From an uncultured Oscillospiraceae bacterium (lineage in GTDB: Bacteria; Bacillota; Clostridia; Oscillospirales; Oscillospiraceae), in the NCBI GenBank assembly GCA_900763995.1, contig CAAFMK010000162.1, positions 1 to 6,205 on the forward strand: DNA of 6,205 nt, read 5' to 3'. This document shows, in pieces, positions 1 to 5,856 of the stretch. Below the pieces are notes generated by a model. That model had not been told where the DNA came from. It ran no database searches and saw only the letters and a list, made by a program, of their open reading frames with translations. Each line of letters opens with the position of its first letter. Position 1 is the first letter of the stretch. A program made the position numbers and the translations under genes.

Positions 1-17
1 ATTTAGACAAAGAGCAC

Positions 18-46
18 TTGATTTTTTCCATTTTGTATGAGATAAT
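18..46 (+). promoter_or_regulatory. Sigma-A promoter for the BI-1 family gene
   Basis: A -35 box TTGATT (18-23) and a -10 box GATAAT (41-46) are separated by exactly 17 nt. A TG dinucleotide at 38-39, one base before the -10 box, makes this an extended -10 promoter. Transcription should start near 52-54, giving a leader of about 55 nt before the ATG at 109. The boxes are seen directly; activity is inferred. Confidence 0.7.
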
Positions 47-60
47 ATGTGATATAGTAA

Positions 61-88
61 GCGGAAGGATTCCTAAGGGTTTTTCCGC
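61..88 (+). promoter_or_regulatory. Small hairpin in the 5' leader of the BI-1 gene
   Basis: GCGGAA (61-66) is the exact reverse complement of TTCCGC (83-88), and G-U and A-U pairs can extend the stem inward by three or four pairs. The hairpin ends just before the A-rich ribosome binding site (AGGAG at 94-98). It has no following T-run on either strand, so it is not a terminator. It might stabilise the mRNA or tune translation, but no function is shown. Confidence 0.35.
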
Positions 89-108
89 AAAAAAGGAGAT
101 TTTGCCAT

Positions 109-825
109 ATGAGTTTTGATCCTTATGAGTTTGACCGTGGTTATGTCCAGAATAAACAGGACACCCTGGGTCAGTACACCGCAAAGACCTTTTTGTGGAT
201 GATGCTGGGCCTGTTGGTTACATTTGGTGTGGGTACTTTTGGCTGGGTTACTGATCTGACATGGGTAGCCTATCGGGATATTCCCGGATTGCACCTGATT
301 TTGCTCATTGCTACACTCCTGATTTCAGTGACAATGGTGCGCCGCATTGAAAAAATGGCTGTGGGAACTGCTATTGCACTGTTTTTGGGTCTGTGTGCTC
401 TGTTTGGCTTTACTGTGTCCCTGTATATGTATGTATTCCGCATTAGCAGCATTATGCTGATTTTCCTGGCTACTGCTGTCTATTTTGGTGCCCTTGCTGC
501 CTATGGACACATGACCAAAACAGATCTGAGCGGACTGCGCCCCATTTTGACAGCTGGTTTGATCTTTTTGATTATTTTCTCCGTCCTGTCCATGTTTATC
601 CCCGGCCTGATGATGTTGGATCGTGTGGTCTGTCTGCTTGGCATTGCGATTTTCCTGGCCTATACAGCTTACGATACACAGCGTATCCGTGATTATTATC
701 ACTACTATGCTGGGTACCCTGAGATGCTATCCAAGGCATCTATCTTCGCTGCCCTTCAGCTGTATCTGGACTTTTTGAACCTGTTCCTCTATCTGCTGCG
801 TTTCCTTGGTGTTCGGAAGGACTAA
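109..825 (+). CDS. Bax inhibitor-1 / YetJ-YccA family membrane protein
   Basis: This 238-aa protein is almost entirely hydrophobic, with about seven predicted membrane helices (roughly 27-50, 58-76, 85-103, 108-130, 144-168, 170-188 and 212-235). It carries BI-1 (UPF0005) signatures: the GHMTKTDLSG loop (133-142), the AYDTQRI motif (187-193) and the final amphipathic LYLDFLNLFLYLL segment (218-230). Bacterial members such as Bacillus subtilis YetJ are pH-sensitive calcium-leak channels of the cytoplasmic membrane. D189 and D221 correspond by motif to the YetJ aspartate pair that senses pH. The ATG at 109 follows AGGAG (94-98) by 10 nt, and the family length fits (about 210-240 aa). It has its own promoter and a following hairpin, so it is probably monocistronic. 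Arginine codons are nearly all CGT/CGC, suggesting moderately high expression. The family call is firm; calcium leak in this organism is inferred. Confidence 0.92.
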   Translation: MSFDPYEFDRGYVQNKQDTLGQYTAKTFLWMMLGLLVTFGVGTFGWVTDLTWVAYRDIPGLHLILLIATLLISVTMVRRIEKMAVGTAIALFLGLCALFGFTVSLYMYVFRISSIMLIFLATAVYFGALAAYGHMTKTDLSGLRPILTAGLIFLIIFSVLSMFIPGLMMLDRVVCLLGIAIFLAYTAYDTQRIRDYYHYYAGYPEMLSKASIFAALQLYLDFLNLFLYLLRFLGVRKD

Positions 826-840
826 GGATACAATAAACCT

Positions 841-884
841 CCCCCCGGCGCTATGGAAGCATAGCACAGGGGGGTTTCTCTGTT
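841..884 (+). terminator. Probable rho-independent terminator after the BI-1 gene
   Basis: Six C (841-846) pair with six G (869-874), and inside this GCTATG (850-855) pairs with CATAGC (860-865) around a GAAG tetraloop, with a short internal loop between the two stems. The stem is followed by an interrupted T-rich stretch (TTTCTCTGTT, 875-884). It begins 15 nt after the BI-1 stop codon. The T-tract is imperfect, so termination may be incomplete. Confidence 0.7.
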
Positions 885-1013
885 GAAGGGTAAATCTGTG
901 ATAATATAAGGAAGTATAGCAATTAGAAATCAGATGATGGATAAATTCCCTTTCTATTTTCACAAAACCGTGGTAAAATAACTGGGTATGTATACTTGGA
1001 AGGAAACGATATT
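885..1013 (+). promoter_or_regulatory. Region upstream of ruvC with two candidate extended -10 promoters
   Basis: Two candidates are visible. The first is TGTGATAAT (897-905), an extended -10 with no good -35 box at the right spacing. The second is TGGTAAAAT (971-979), also an extended -10, with only a weak TTTCTA (951-956) 17 nt upstream. The second would start transcription near 986, giving a leader of about 28 nt to the ruvC ATG. I see no Firmicutes-type LexA box (GAAC-N4-GTTC) here, so SOS control is not supported by this sequence. Confidence 0.45.
998..1004 (+). promoter_or_regulatory. Ribosome binding site that fixes the ruvC start
   Basis: GGAAGGA lies 9 nt before the ATG at 1014. An upstream in-frame TTG at 996 overlaps this site and would add six non-conserved residues, so the ATG at 1014 is preferred. 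Confidence 0.7.
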
Positions 1014-1535
1014 ATGATTATCCTGGGGATTGATCCCGGTGTGGCCACCATTGGCTTTGGCGTCATTCAAGCAGAGCGAGGAACAAATAAATTGCTGCAA
1101 TATGGTGTAATCACCACTCCAGCGGGACTGCCCCTATCCCAGCGGCTGCTCCAGATTTCTGAAGATATGGAGGAGCTGATCCACACCTTTCACCCCCATG
1201 AGATGGCGGTGGAGGAGCTGTTTTTCACCAAGAACATTACAACTGGTATTGCAGTGGCCCATGGTCGAGGTGTGATCCTGCTGGCCGCCCAGCGGTTGGG
1301 GATACCAATTTTTGAGTATACACCTATGCAGGTCAAGCAGGCGGTGGCAGGCTATGGTGGGGCAGAAAAGCGTCAGGTCATGCTGATGACACAGCGGCTG
1401 CTACATATGAAAAAGATTCCACGGCCAGATGATGCGGCTGATGCCCTTGCCATTGCGATCTGCCACAGCAGGGCGGCCACCAGTCTACTTAATACAGAAC
1501 GGATTTTTGATTCAAATAAATACAATACCAGATAA
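1014..1535 (+). CDS. ruvC: Holliday junction endonuclease RuvC
   Basis: RuvC is the dimeric, Mg2+-dependent nuclease that nicks Holliday junctions symmetrically after RuvAB branch migration. The 173-aa length is normal for the family. The start reads MIILGIDPG, with the first catalytic aspartate D7. The catalytic glutamate is E67 in AVEELFFTKN (65-74), and the C-terminal acidic pair is D140 and D143 in DDAADALAIA (139-148), so the acidic tetrad is complete. QVKQAVAG (106-113) and GGAEKRQV (115-122) match the conserved RuvC core. The reading frame is intact. It opens the ruv cluster, with ruvA starting 45 nt after its stop. The first two bases of an AAGGG/CCCTT inverted repeat (1534-1550) lie in its stop codon. 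Identity is essentially certain. Confidence 0.97.
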   Translation: MIILGIDPGVATIGFGVIQAERGTNKLLQYGVITTPAGLPLSQRLLQISEDMEELIHTFHPHEMAVEELFFTKNITTGIAVAHGRGVILLAAQRLGIPIFEYTPMQVKQAVAGYGGAEKRQVMLMTQRLLHMKKIPRPDDAADALAIAICHSRAATSLLNTERIFDSNKYNTR

Positions 1536-1580
1536 GGGAGCCGTGCCCTTGTTGAACGGTTAAGGAAAGGTTCTGTGTGT

Positions 1581-2189
1581 ATGTTTTATTATGTCTCAGG
1601 CACAGTTGCCCATATTGATGCCCATTTGGCCGTCATAGACTGTGGTGGGGTGGGGTATGCCTGCCGCACCACAAGCTATACACTCTCCACTTTGAAAAAA
1701 GGTGAAAAAAGCAAGCTCCTTACCCATTTGAATGTGCGGGAAGATGCCATGGAATTATATGGCTTTGCCACACAGGAGGAGATCAATCTGTTCCAGCAGC
1801 TGATCTCCGTCTCTGGTGTAGGCCCCAAGGCTGCCCTGTCCATCCTCTCCTCCAACACACCGGCCAATCTGGCCCTGTCTATTATCACAGGGGATGAAAA
1901 GGCCCTCACCTGTGCCCAGGGGATCGGGAAAAAGATTGCCCAGCGTGTGATATTGGAGCTGAAAGACAAGCTGGCCAAGGGCCAGACCCTGCCAATAGGA
2001 GGGGAGAGCTATGGCGGCACTGGAATCACAGTGATTCCGGAAAATAAGCTGTCTGAAGCCAGTGCGGCACTGACTGTTTTGGGCTATTCACAAAGTGAGA
2101 TCAATGTGGCCCTCAAGGGGACCGACCTGGAGGGACAAACGCTGGAACAAATCATCAAGCAGGCATTGAAAACAATGATGAAAGGGTGA
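1581..2189 (+). CDS. ruvA: Holliday junction DNA helicase subunit RuvA
   Basis: RuvA forms tetramers that hold the Holliday junction in a square-planar form and recruit RuvB rings. The 202-aa protein has the expected layout: an OB-fold (about 1-62) opening MFYYVSGTV, with the acidic pin E54/D55 in VREDAMELYGF; two helix-hairpin-helix motifs, SVSGVGPKAALSIL (77-90) and AQGIGKKIAQRVI (112-124); and a C-terminal RuvB-binding domain (about 157-202) after a Gly-rich linker. I chose the ATG at 1581 over the GTG at 1575 because family members start at this point and AAGGAAAGG (1562-1570) leaves 10 nt to 1581 but only 4 to 1575. The stop overlaps a possible GTG start of the next gene, suggesting tight translational coupling. 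Confidence 0.97.
   Translation: MFYYVSGTVAHIDAHLAVIDCGGVGYACRTTSYTLSTLKKGEKSKLLTHLNVREDAMELYGFATQEEINLFQQLISVSGVGPKAALSILSSNTPANLALSIITGDEKALTCAQGIGKKIAQRVILELKDKLAKGQTLPIGGESYGGTGITVIPENKLSEASAALTVLGYSQSEINVALKGTDLEGQTLEQIIKQALKTMMKG
2185..2189 (+). promoter_or_regulatory. Ribosome binding site of the DUF6054-like gene inside the ruvA 3' end
   Basis: GGTGA, which includes the ruvA stop codon, can pair with the 3' end of 16S rRNA and sits 5 nt before the ATG at 2195. That spacing favours ATG 2195 over the in-frame GTG at 2186, and implies that ribosomes ending ruvA can restart on the next gene. Confidence 0.55.
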
Positions 2190-2194
2190 AATGG

Positions 2195-2527
2195 ATGGCA
2201 AAGTATGAACGAAGGCTAAAAGGAGAATTTCATTCAGTTTTACAGCACCTTCATCAGGGGATTCTGGATGGCAGCATGTCTGCCAGCTATGAGGATGAGA
2301 GTTATGTGATGGCTGCTGGTGTACGGTGCTGCGTCCGCGTTTATGAGCGGTACAGCTGGCTGGGTGGTAATCGAGTGAGCATGACCCTGACTCTGGTGGG
2401 GGATGGAGAGGATCTGTTCCTCTCTGCCATCACCTCTGGCGGCAGTCAGGCGATGCTTTTTAAAATGAACACCATGGGGGAGGAATCCTTCCTCAATACC
2501 CTCAAATACCTGGCAGAACAATACTGA
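2195..2527 (+). CDS. DUF6054-like protein of unknown function, between ruvA and ruvB
   Basis: A 110-aa, probably cytosolic protein with no signal peptide or membrane helix. From memory it resembles the DUF6054 family of Firmicutes, with an N-terminus like MAKYERRLKG, an ILDGSMSAS segment (23-31), the block VRVYERYSWLGGNRVS (47-62) and SAITSGGSQAMLFKMNT (77-93). The alternation of hydrophobic and polar residues from 43 to 93 suggests a beta-rich core between N- and C-terminal helices (about 11-24 and 96-109). I see no catalytic motif or metal site; the only cysteines are the adjacent C45 and C46. The start is either ATG 2195 (preferred from the ribosome binding site and family-like N-terminus) or GTG 2186, which overlaps the ruvA stop. 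Its place inside the ruv cluster suggests co-expression with branch-migration genes but does not prove a role in repair. The family name needs a profile search. Confidence 0.8.
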   Translation: MAKYERRLKGEFHSVLQHLHQGILDGSMSASYEDESYVMAAGVRCCVRVYERYSWLGGNRVSMTLTLVGDGEDLFLSAITSGGSQAMLFKMNTMGEESFLNTLKYLAEQY

Positions 2528-2599
2528 TTGGGTCAGAGCTTCCTGTCAGGCAGCAGAGCATTTGACCCGTAAACGGGAAATAAAAGGAAGTGACCCAAT
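2527..2599 (+). repeat. 9-bp inverted repeat spanning the gap before ruvB
   Basis: ATTGGGTCA (2527-2535) is the exact reverse complement of TGACCCAAT (2591-2599). The left arm starts at the last base of the upstream stop codon, and the right arm covers the end of the ruvB ribosome binding site and the first two bases of its ATG. A second, shorter partner, TGACCC (2563-2568), could compete for the left arm. A small CCCG/CGGG hairpin (2566-2577) lies between. The pairing is exact; a regulatory role is inferred. Confidence 0.4.
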
Positions 2600-3662
2600 G
2601 GCTATTGATTTTTCCAATACCGAAGTTGACTATGAGGATTCAGAATCCCTCATCACCACATCCCTGACCCAGGAGGATGAGGGGGAGTACTCACTGCGGC
2701 CCAAGCTGCTGCGGGAGTATATTGGTCAGGAGAAAGCAAAGGGAAATTTAGAGGTTTTCATACAGGCGGCCAAAATGCGCAATGAGCCTCTGGATCATGT
2801 TTTGCTACATGGACCTCCAGGTCTGGGTAAAACCACGCTGAGCGGAATTATTGCCAATGAGATGGGGGTCAATGTGCGGATCACCTCTGGCCCAGCCATT
2901 GAAAAGGCCGGGGATCTGGCGGCCCTTTTGACCAACCTCAATGAGAACGATATTTTGTTTGTAGATGAGATCCATCGCCTTAACCGCTCCGTGGAGGAGG
3001 TTCTATACCCAGCCATGGAGGATTACGCCATTGACATTATCATTGGAAAGGGCCCGTCTGCCAACTCAGTTCGTCTGGATCTCCCAAAATTTACACTGAT
3101 CGGGGCTACCACCCGGGCTGGCCAGCTGTCCGCCCCCCTGCGGGATCGCTTTGGTGTGATGCTGAGGCTGGAGCTCTACACCCCTGAGGAGCTGTCTATG
3201 ATCGTTGTCCGCTCTGCTGGCATATTGGAGGTTCCCATCGAGCCAGATGGAGCCATGGAAATTGCCAGACGAAGCAGAGGAACCCCCCGTATTGCAAACC
3301 GGATGCTGCGCCGTGTGCGGGACTTTGCACAGGTGCGGGCAGGGGGTGTCATCACCAAAAAGGTGGCAGATGAGGCACTCACCGCACTGGAAATCGACGA
3401 CCTGGGGCTTGATACCATCGACCATCGGATGTTATTGAGTATTATTGAGAACTACCGGGGAGGGCCTGTGGGGCTGGAGACACTGGCGGCGACCATCAAT
3501 GAGGAATCAGTCACCCTGGAGGATGTATACGAGCCCTATCTGATGCAGTTGGGCTTTCTGACACGGACACCCCGGGGCCGATGTGTTACCCAAAAGGCAT
3601 ATCAGCACCTTGGCCTGTCCGTCCCTGGAGGGGTCGAGGAGATGGAACAGCTGAGTTTCTGA
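2598..3662 (+). CDS. ruvB: Holliday junction branch-migration ATPase RuvB
   Basis: RuvB is the AAA+ hexameric motor that pumps DNA through the RuvA-bound junction. The 354-aa sequence shows all key elements: Walker A GPPGLGKT (72-79), Walker B ILFVDEIHR (119-127), sensor 1 GATTRAG (169-175), the arginine-finger segment PLRDRFG (180-186), sensor 2 RGTPRIANR (227-235), and a C-terminal winged helix with GGPVGLETLAA (288-298) and YLMQLGFLTRTPRGR (314-328). The N-terminal tail before SLRP (32-35) is acidic and about ten residues longer than in B. subtilis. The ATG at 2598 follows AAGGAAGTGA (2584-2593). An in-frame TTG at 2562 would add twelve unconserved residues upstream of this site and is rejected. 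The DUF6054-like gene ends 70 nt upstream, and glmM starts 59 nt downstream with no visible terminator between. Confidence 0.97.
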   Translation: MAIDFSNTEVDYEDSESLITTSLTQEDEGEYSLRPKLLREYIGQEKAKGNLEVFIQAAKMRNEPLDHVLLHGPPGLGKTTLSGIIANEMGVNVRITSGPAIEKAGDLAALLTNLNENDILFVDEIHRLNRSVEEVLYPAMEDYAIDIIIGKGPSANSVRLDLPKFTLIGATTRAGQLSAPLRDRFGVMLRLELYTPEELSMIVVRSAGILEVPIEPDGAMEIARRSRGTPRIANRMLRRVRDFAQVRAGGVITKKVADEALTALEIDDLGLDTIDHRMLLSIIENYRGGPVGLETLAATINEESVTLEDVYEPYLMQLGFLTRTPRGRCVTQKAYQHLGLSVPGGVEEMEQLSF

Positions 3663-3721
3663 TTTTTGAGAGTAAAAGTGTTTGAGACTGTGTATTTTCA
3701 ACCTGAAAGAGGAGTTTTATT

Positions 3722-5080
3722 ATGGGTAAGCTATTTGGAACAGATGGCATCCGTGGTGTGGTCAATGCTGGATTAGATGCTGATCTGGCGTATAAGGTAG
3801 GATTGGCTGCGGCTATGGTTCTTGCGAAGGATAAAAAGTCAGGGGAGAAGCCTCTGGTCACCATTGGAAAGGACACCAGAATTTCCGGTGATTTGCTAAA
3901 GGGTTCACTCATTGCCGGACTTTGCACCGCGGGTGCGGATGTGCTGGATCTGGGTACCCTGCCGACCCCAGGTGTGGCCTGGGTGACAGTGGATGAGGGG
4001 GCCGATGCGGGCATTGTTATTTCAGCCAGCCATAACCCCTTTGAGCACAATGGGATCAAGATATTCAATGGTCAGGGCTTTAAGCTCTCAGATGAGCTGG
4101 AGGAGAAAATAGAGGATATTGTCCTCTTTGGGCATAATAATATCCCAATGAAAACCCACGGAGACATTGGTAAAGTGAGCTATGTGGCACCCAAGGCATC
4201 TGAGGACTACATCGACCACCTGGAGTCCACCATTGACTCCACTTTGGGAGGGCTGCGTATTTTGGTGGACTGTGCCAATGGTGCGGCATCTACAACGGCG
4301 GCCCGGCTATTTGATCGCTTTTCCAAGCTGCGCACCGATGTCATCAACGCCGACCCAGATGGCGTAAATATCAACGAGAAGTGCGGATCTACCCATATGG
4401 ACAGTCTGGTGGCTATGGTAAAAGCGGGCGGTTATGATATGGGTATTGCATTTGATGGGGATGCAGACCGCTGCCTGGCAGTGGATGAGCTGGGCAATTT
4501 GATCGATGGAGATCAGATCATGGCGGCCTACGGTCTGGATCTGAAGCGAAAGGAAAAGCTGCCTGGGGATACCATTGTGGCCACAGTGATGTCAAATCTG
4601 GGGCTGCATCTCTATGCCAAGGAGCAGGGGATGAAGTTGGAGTGTACTGATGTGGGTGACCGCAATGTGCTGGAGCGGATGGTGGAGAAGGGCTACACCA
4701 TTGGTGGTGAGCAGTCCGGCCACATGATTTTCCGTGAGTACTCCACCACTGGAGATGGGCAGCTCACAGCCCTGCATATGCTTGCGCTGCTGAAAGAGAG
4801 TGGAAAGAAGGCATCAGAGGTGTTTGGTGCCTGCCCCAGATACCCCCAGATGCTCATCAATGTGCCGGTTGCAGATAACGATGTCAAGAAGGCTTTGATG
4901 GCAAATCCCCTGCTGGAGCAGGCTGTTCAACGGGAGGAGGCCGGCCTGAACGGTGAGGGACGAATCCTGGTGCGCCCATCTGGAACAGAAGCCCTGATGC
5001 GTGTCATGGTAGAGGCCAAAAGTCAGGAGCTGGTGGAGCAGGTGGCCCGGCGGTTGGCTGATCTGATTGGGGAAATGTAG
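3722..5080 (+). CDS. glmM: Phosphoglucosamine mutase GlmM
   Basis: GlmM interconverts glucosamine-6-phosphate and glucosamine-1-phosphate in the cytosol, on the route to UDP-GlcNAc and peptidoglycan. The 452-aa length is normal for the family (about 445-450). Features in order: the N-terminal KLFGTDGIRG (3-12); the phosphoserine loop ISASHNPFEHNGIK (100-113), with S103 as the expected phosphorylated serine; the Mg2+-binding DGDADR (245-250) with D245, D247 and D249; the sugar-specificity loop GGEQSGH (328-334), typical of GlmM rather than phosphomannomutase; and the phosphate-binding RPSGTEALMR (418-427). The ATG at 3722 follows AGAGGAG (3708-3714) by 7 nt. In many Firmicutes glmM follows cdaA and cdaR, but here it follows ruvB, perhaps on the same transcript, since I see no strong promoter or terminator in the 59-nt gap. 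No clear terminator follows it either. Confidence 0.97.
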   Translation: MGKLFGTDGIRGVVNAGLDADLAYKVGLAAAMVLAKDKKSGEKPLVTIGKDTRISGDLLKGSLIAGLCTAGADVLDLGTLPTPGVAWVTVDEGADAGIVISASHNPFEHNGIKIFNGQGFKLSDELEEKIEDIVLFGHNNIPMKTHGDIGKVSYVAPKASEDYIDHLESTIDSTLGGLRILVDCANGAASTTAARLFDRFSKLRTDVINADPDGVNINEKCGSTHMDSLVAMVKAGGYDMGIAFDGDADRCLAVDELGNLIDGDQIMAAYGLDLKRKEKLPGDTIVATVMSNLGLHLYAKEQGMKLECTDVGDRNVLERMVEKGYTIGGEQSGHMIFREYSTTGDGQLTALHMLALLKESGKKASEVFGACPRYPQMLINVPVADNDVKKALMANPLLEQAVQREEAGLNGEGRILVRPSGTEALMRVMVEAKSQELVEQVARRLADLIGEM

Positions 5081-5131
5081 AAGGGACTGGGAATAGCTCG
5101 GAGTTTTTCGGAGAATATTTCATAAAAACAC

Positions 5132-5160
5132 TTGACAAATTGTGATTTTTTATTTATTAT
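5132..5160 (+). promoter_or_regulatory. Near-consensus sigma-A promoter overlapping the start of the sigma factor gene
   Basis: A perfect -35 box TTGACA (5132-5137) and a -10 box TATTAT (5155-5160, five of six matches) are spaced by exactly 17 nt in an AT-rich stretch. This is the best promoter in the window. Transcription would start near 5166-5167, downstream of the ATG at 5159, so it conflicts with that start codon. Confidence 0.7.
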
Positions 5161-5797
5161 GAATGACACTCATAGTGAGAATCTGAATCGCAAATCCATC
5201 CGAATTCAGACAGATGAACAGCTGTTTCATATGGCCATAGGGGGTGATTGCTGTGCAGAGACCGAGTTGGTACAGCGTTATGGGCAGCTGGTTCGTGCCT
5301 GTGCCCGCCCCCTGTTTTTGGCGGGGGGAGATGGTGAGGATCTGATTCAGGAGGGAATGCTGGGCCTGTTGACTGCGATCCGTGGCTTTGACCCGGGGCG
5401 GGACGCCGCATTCCGAACCTATGCGGAGATTTGTATCCGTAGCCGCTTGCTTACCGCGATCCGTGCTGCCCAAGGGGGAAAGCATACCCCTTTGAACAAA
5501 AGTATTTCATATGAACCACCTCTTTTTGACGGAACCAGTGCGCACCTGTTTTCCAGCGCCGAGAGCCCAGAGGATGTGGTGATCGGCAGAGAGGAATTCA
5601 AAGAGCGTCTGGATGCTCTGAAAGGCCAGCTGTCAGAGCTTGAAGCACAGATACTGACCCCTTATCTCAGCGGACTCTCCTGTGGAGAGATCGCCCAGTT
5701 GGTGGGTCGCTCCAAAAAGTCGGTAGATAACGCCATACAGCGTATCCGCCGCAAGACCGCCCACAGCTTTTTTTCCGGCGCATACAGCGAGAGCTGA
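5159..5797 (+). CDS. sigH: RNA polymerase sigma factor, SigH (Spo0H)-like
   Basis: A sigma-70 family protein that directs RNA polymerase to a specific promoter set. It most resembles SigH, the transition-phase and sporulation sigma factor of clostridia and bacilli. From the ATG at 5159 it has 212 aa, close to SigH's usual length of about 210. Region 2 runs from TDEQL (18-22) through DGEDLIQEGMLGLLTAIRGFDP (58-79) and FRTYAEICIRSRLLTAIRAA (85-104). A linker with KHTPLNKSIS (108-117) and SPEDVVIGREEF (136-147) matches SigH closely. Region 4 has a helix-turn-helix, SCGEIAQLVGRSKKSVDNAIQRIRRK (174-199). The start is uncertain: ATG 5159 has no ribosome binding site and lies in the -10 box of a strong promoter, TTG 5132 lies in the -35 box, and ATG 5231 would remove the conserved TDEQL. 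The family is secure; the assignment to SigH rather than a paralogue is likely but not proven. Confidence 0.85.
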   Translation: MNDTHSENLNRKSIRIQTDEQLFHMAIGGDCCAETELVQRYGQLVRACARPLFLAGGDGEDLIQEGMLGLLTAIRGFDPGRDAAFRTYAEICIRSRLLTAIRAAQGGKHTPLNKSISYEPPLFDGTSAHLFSSAESPEDVVIGREEFKERLDALKGQLSELEAQILTPYLSGLSCGEIAQLVGRSKKSVDNAIQRIRRKTAHSFFSGAYSES

Positions 5798-5841
5798 TCG
5801 CAATATTACAACCGCCCAATCAAACTTGGGTAATGAGTCAA

Positions 5842-5850
5842 AGAGAGGGA
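5842..5850 (+). promoter_or_regulatory. Ribosome binding site that fixes the start of the zinc-ribbon gene
   Basis: The purine-rich AGAGAGGGA ends 6 nt before the ATG at 5857. An earlier in-frame ATG at 5833 would place this site inside the coding region and lacks one of its own. Confidence 0.75.
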
Positions 5851-5856
5851 ATTCCA

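Noticed and set aside
325..702. Long reverse-strand reading frame opposite the BI-1 gene
   Set aside because: It is the complement of a confidently identified membrane protein; the His/Gln/Ser-rich translation reflects the hydrophobic codons of the other strand, and no ribosome binding site or family match is apparent.
777..786. GAAC-CT-GTTC palindrome resembling a LexA box
   Set aside because: The spacer is 2 nt instead of the 4 nt of the Firmicutes LexA box, and it lies inside the coding region of the BI-1 gene.
934..981. A 15-codon reading frame with tandem ATG codons upstream of ruvC
   Set aside because: No ribosome binding site at a usable distance, no recognisable peptide, and its stop overlaps the candidate -10 box; most likely chance.
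1534..1550. AAGGG/CCCTT hairpin between ruvC and ruvA
   Set aside because: Only 5 bp with a 7-nt loop and no T-run; too weak to call a terminator or regulatory element.
3666..3698. TTGAGA and TATTTT as a possible glmM promoter
   Set aside because: The boxes are separated by 21 nt, too far for a normal sigma-A promoter.
5815..5830. CCCAA/TTGGG hairpin between the sigma gene and the zinc-ribbon gene
   Set aside because: Only 5 bp with a 6-nt loop and no following T-run; cannot be supported as a terminator.
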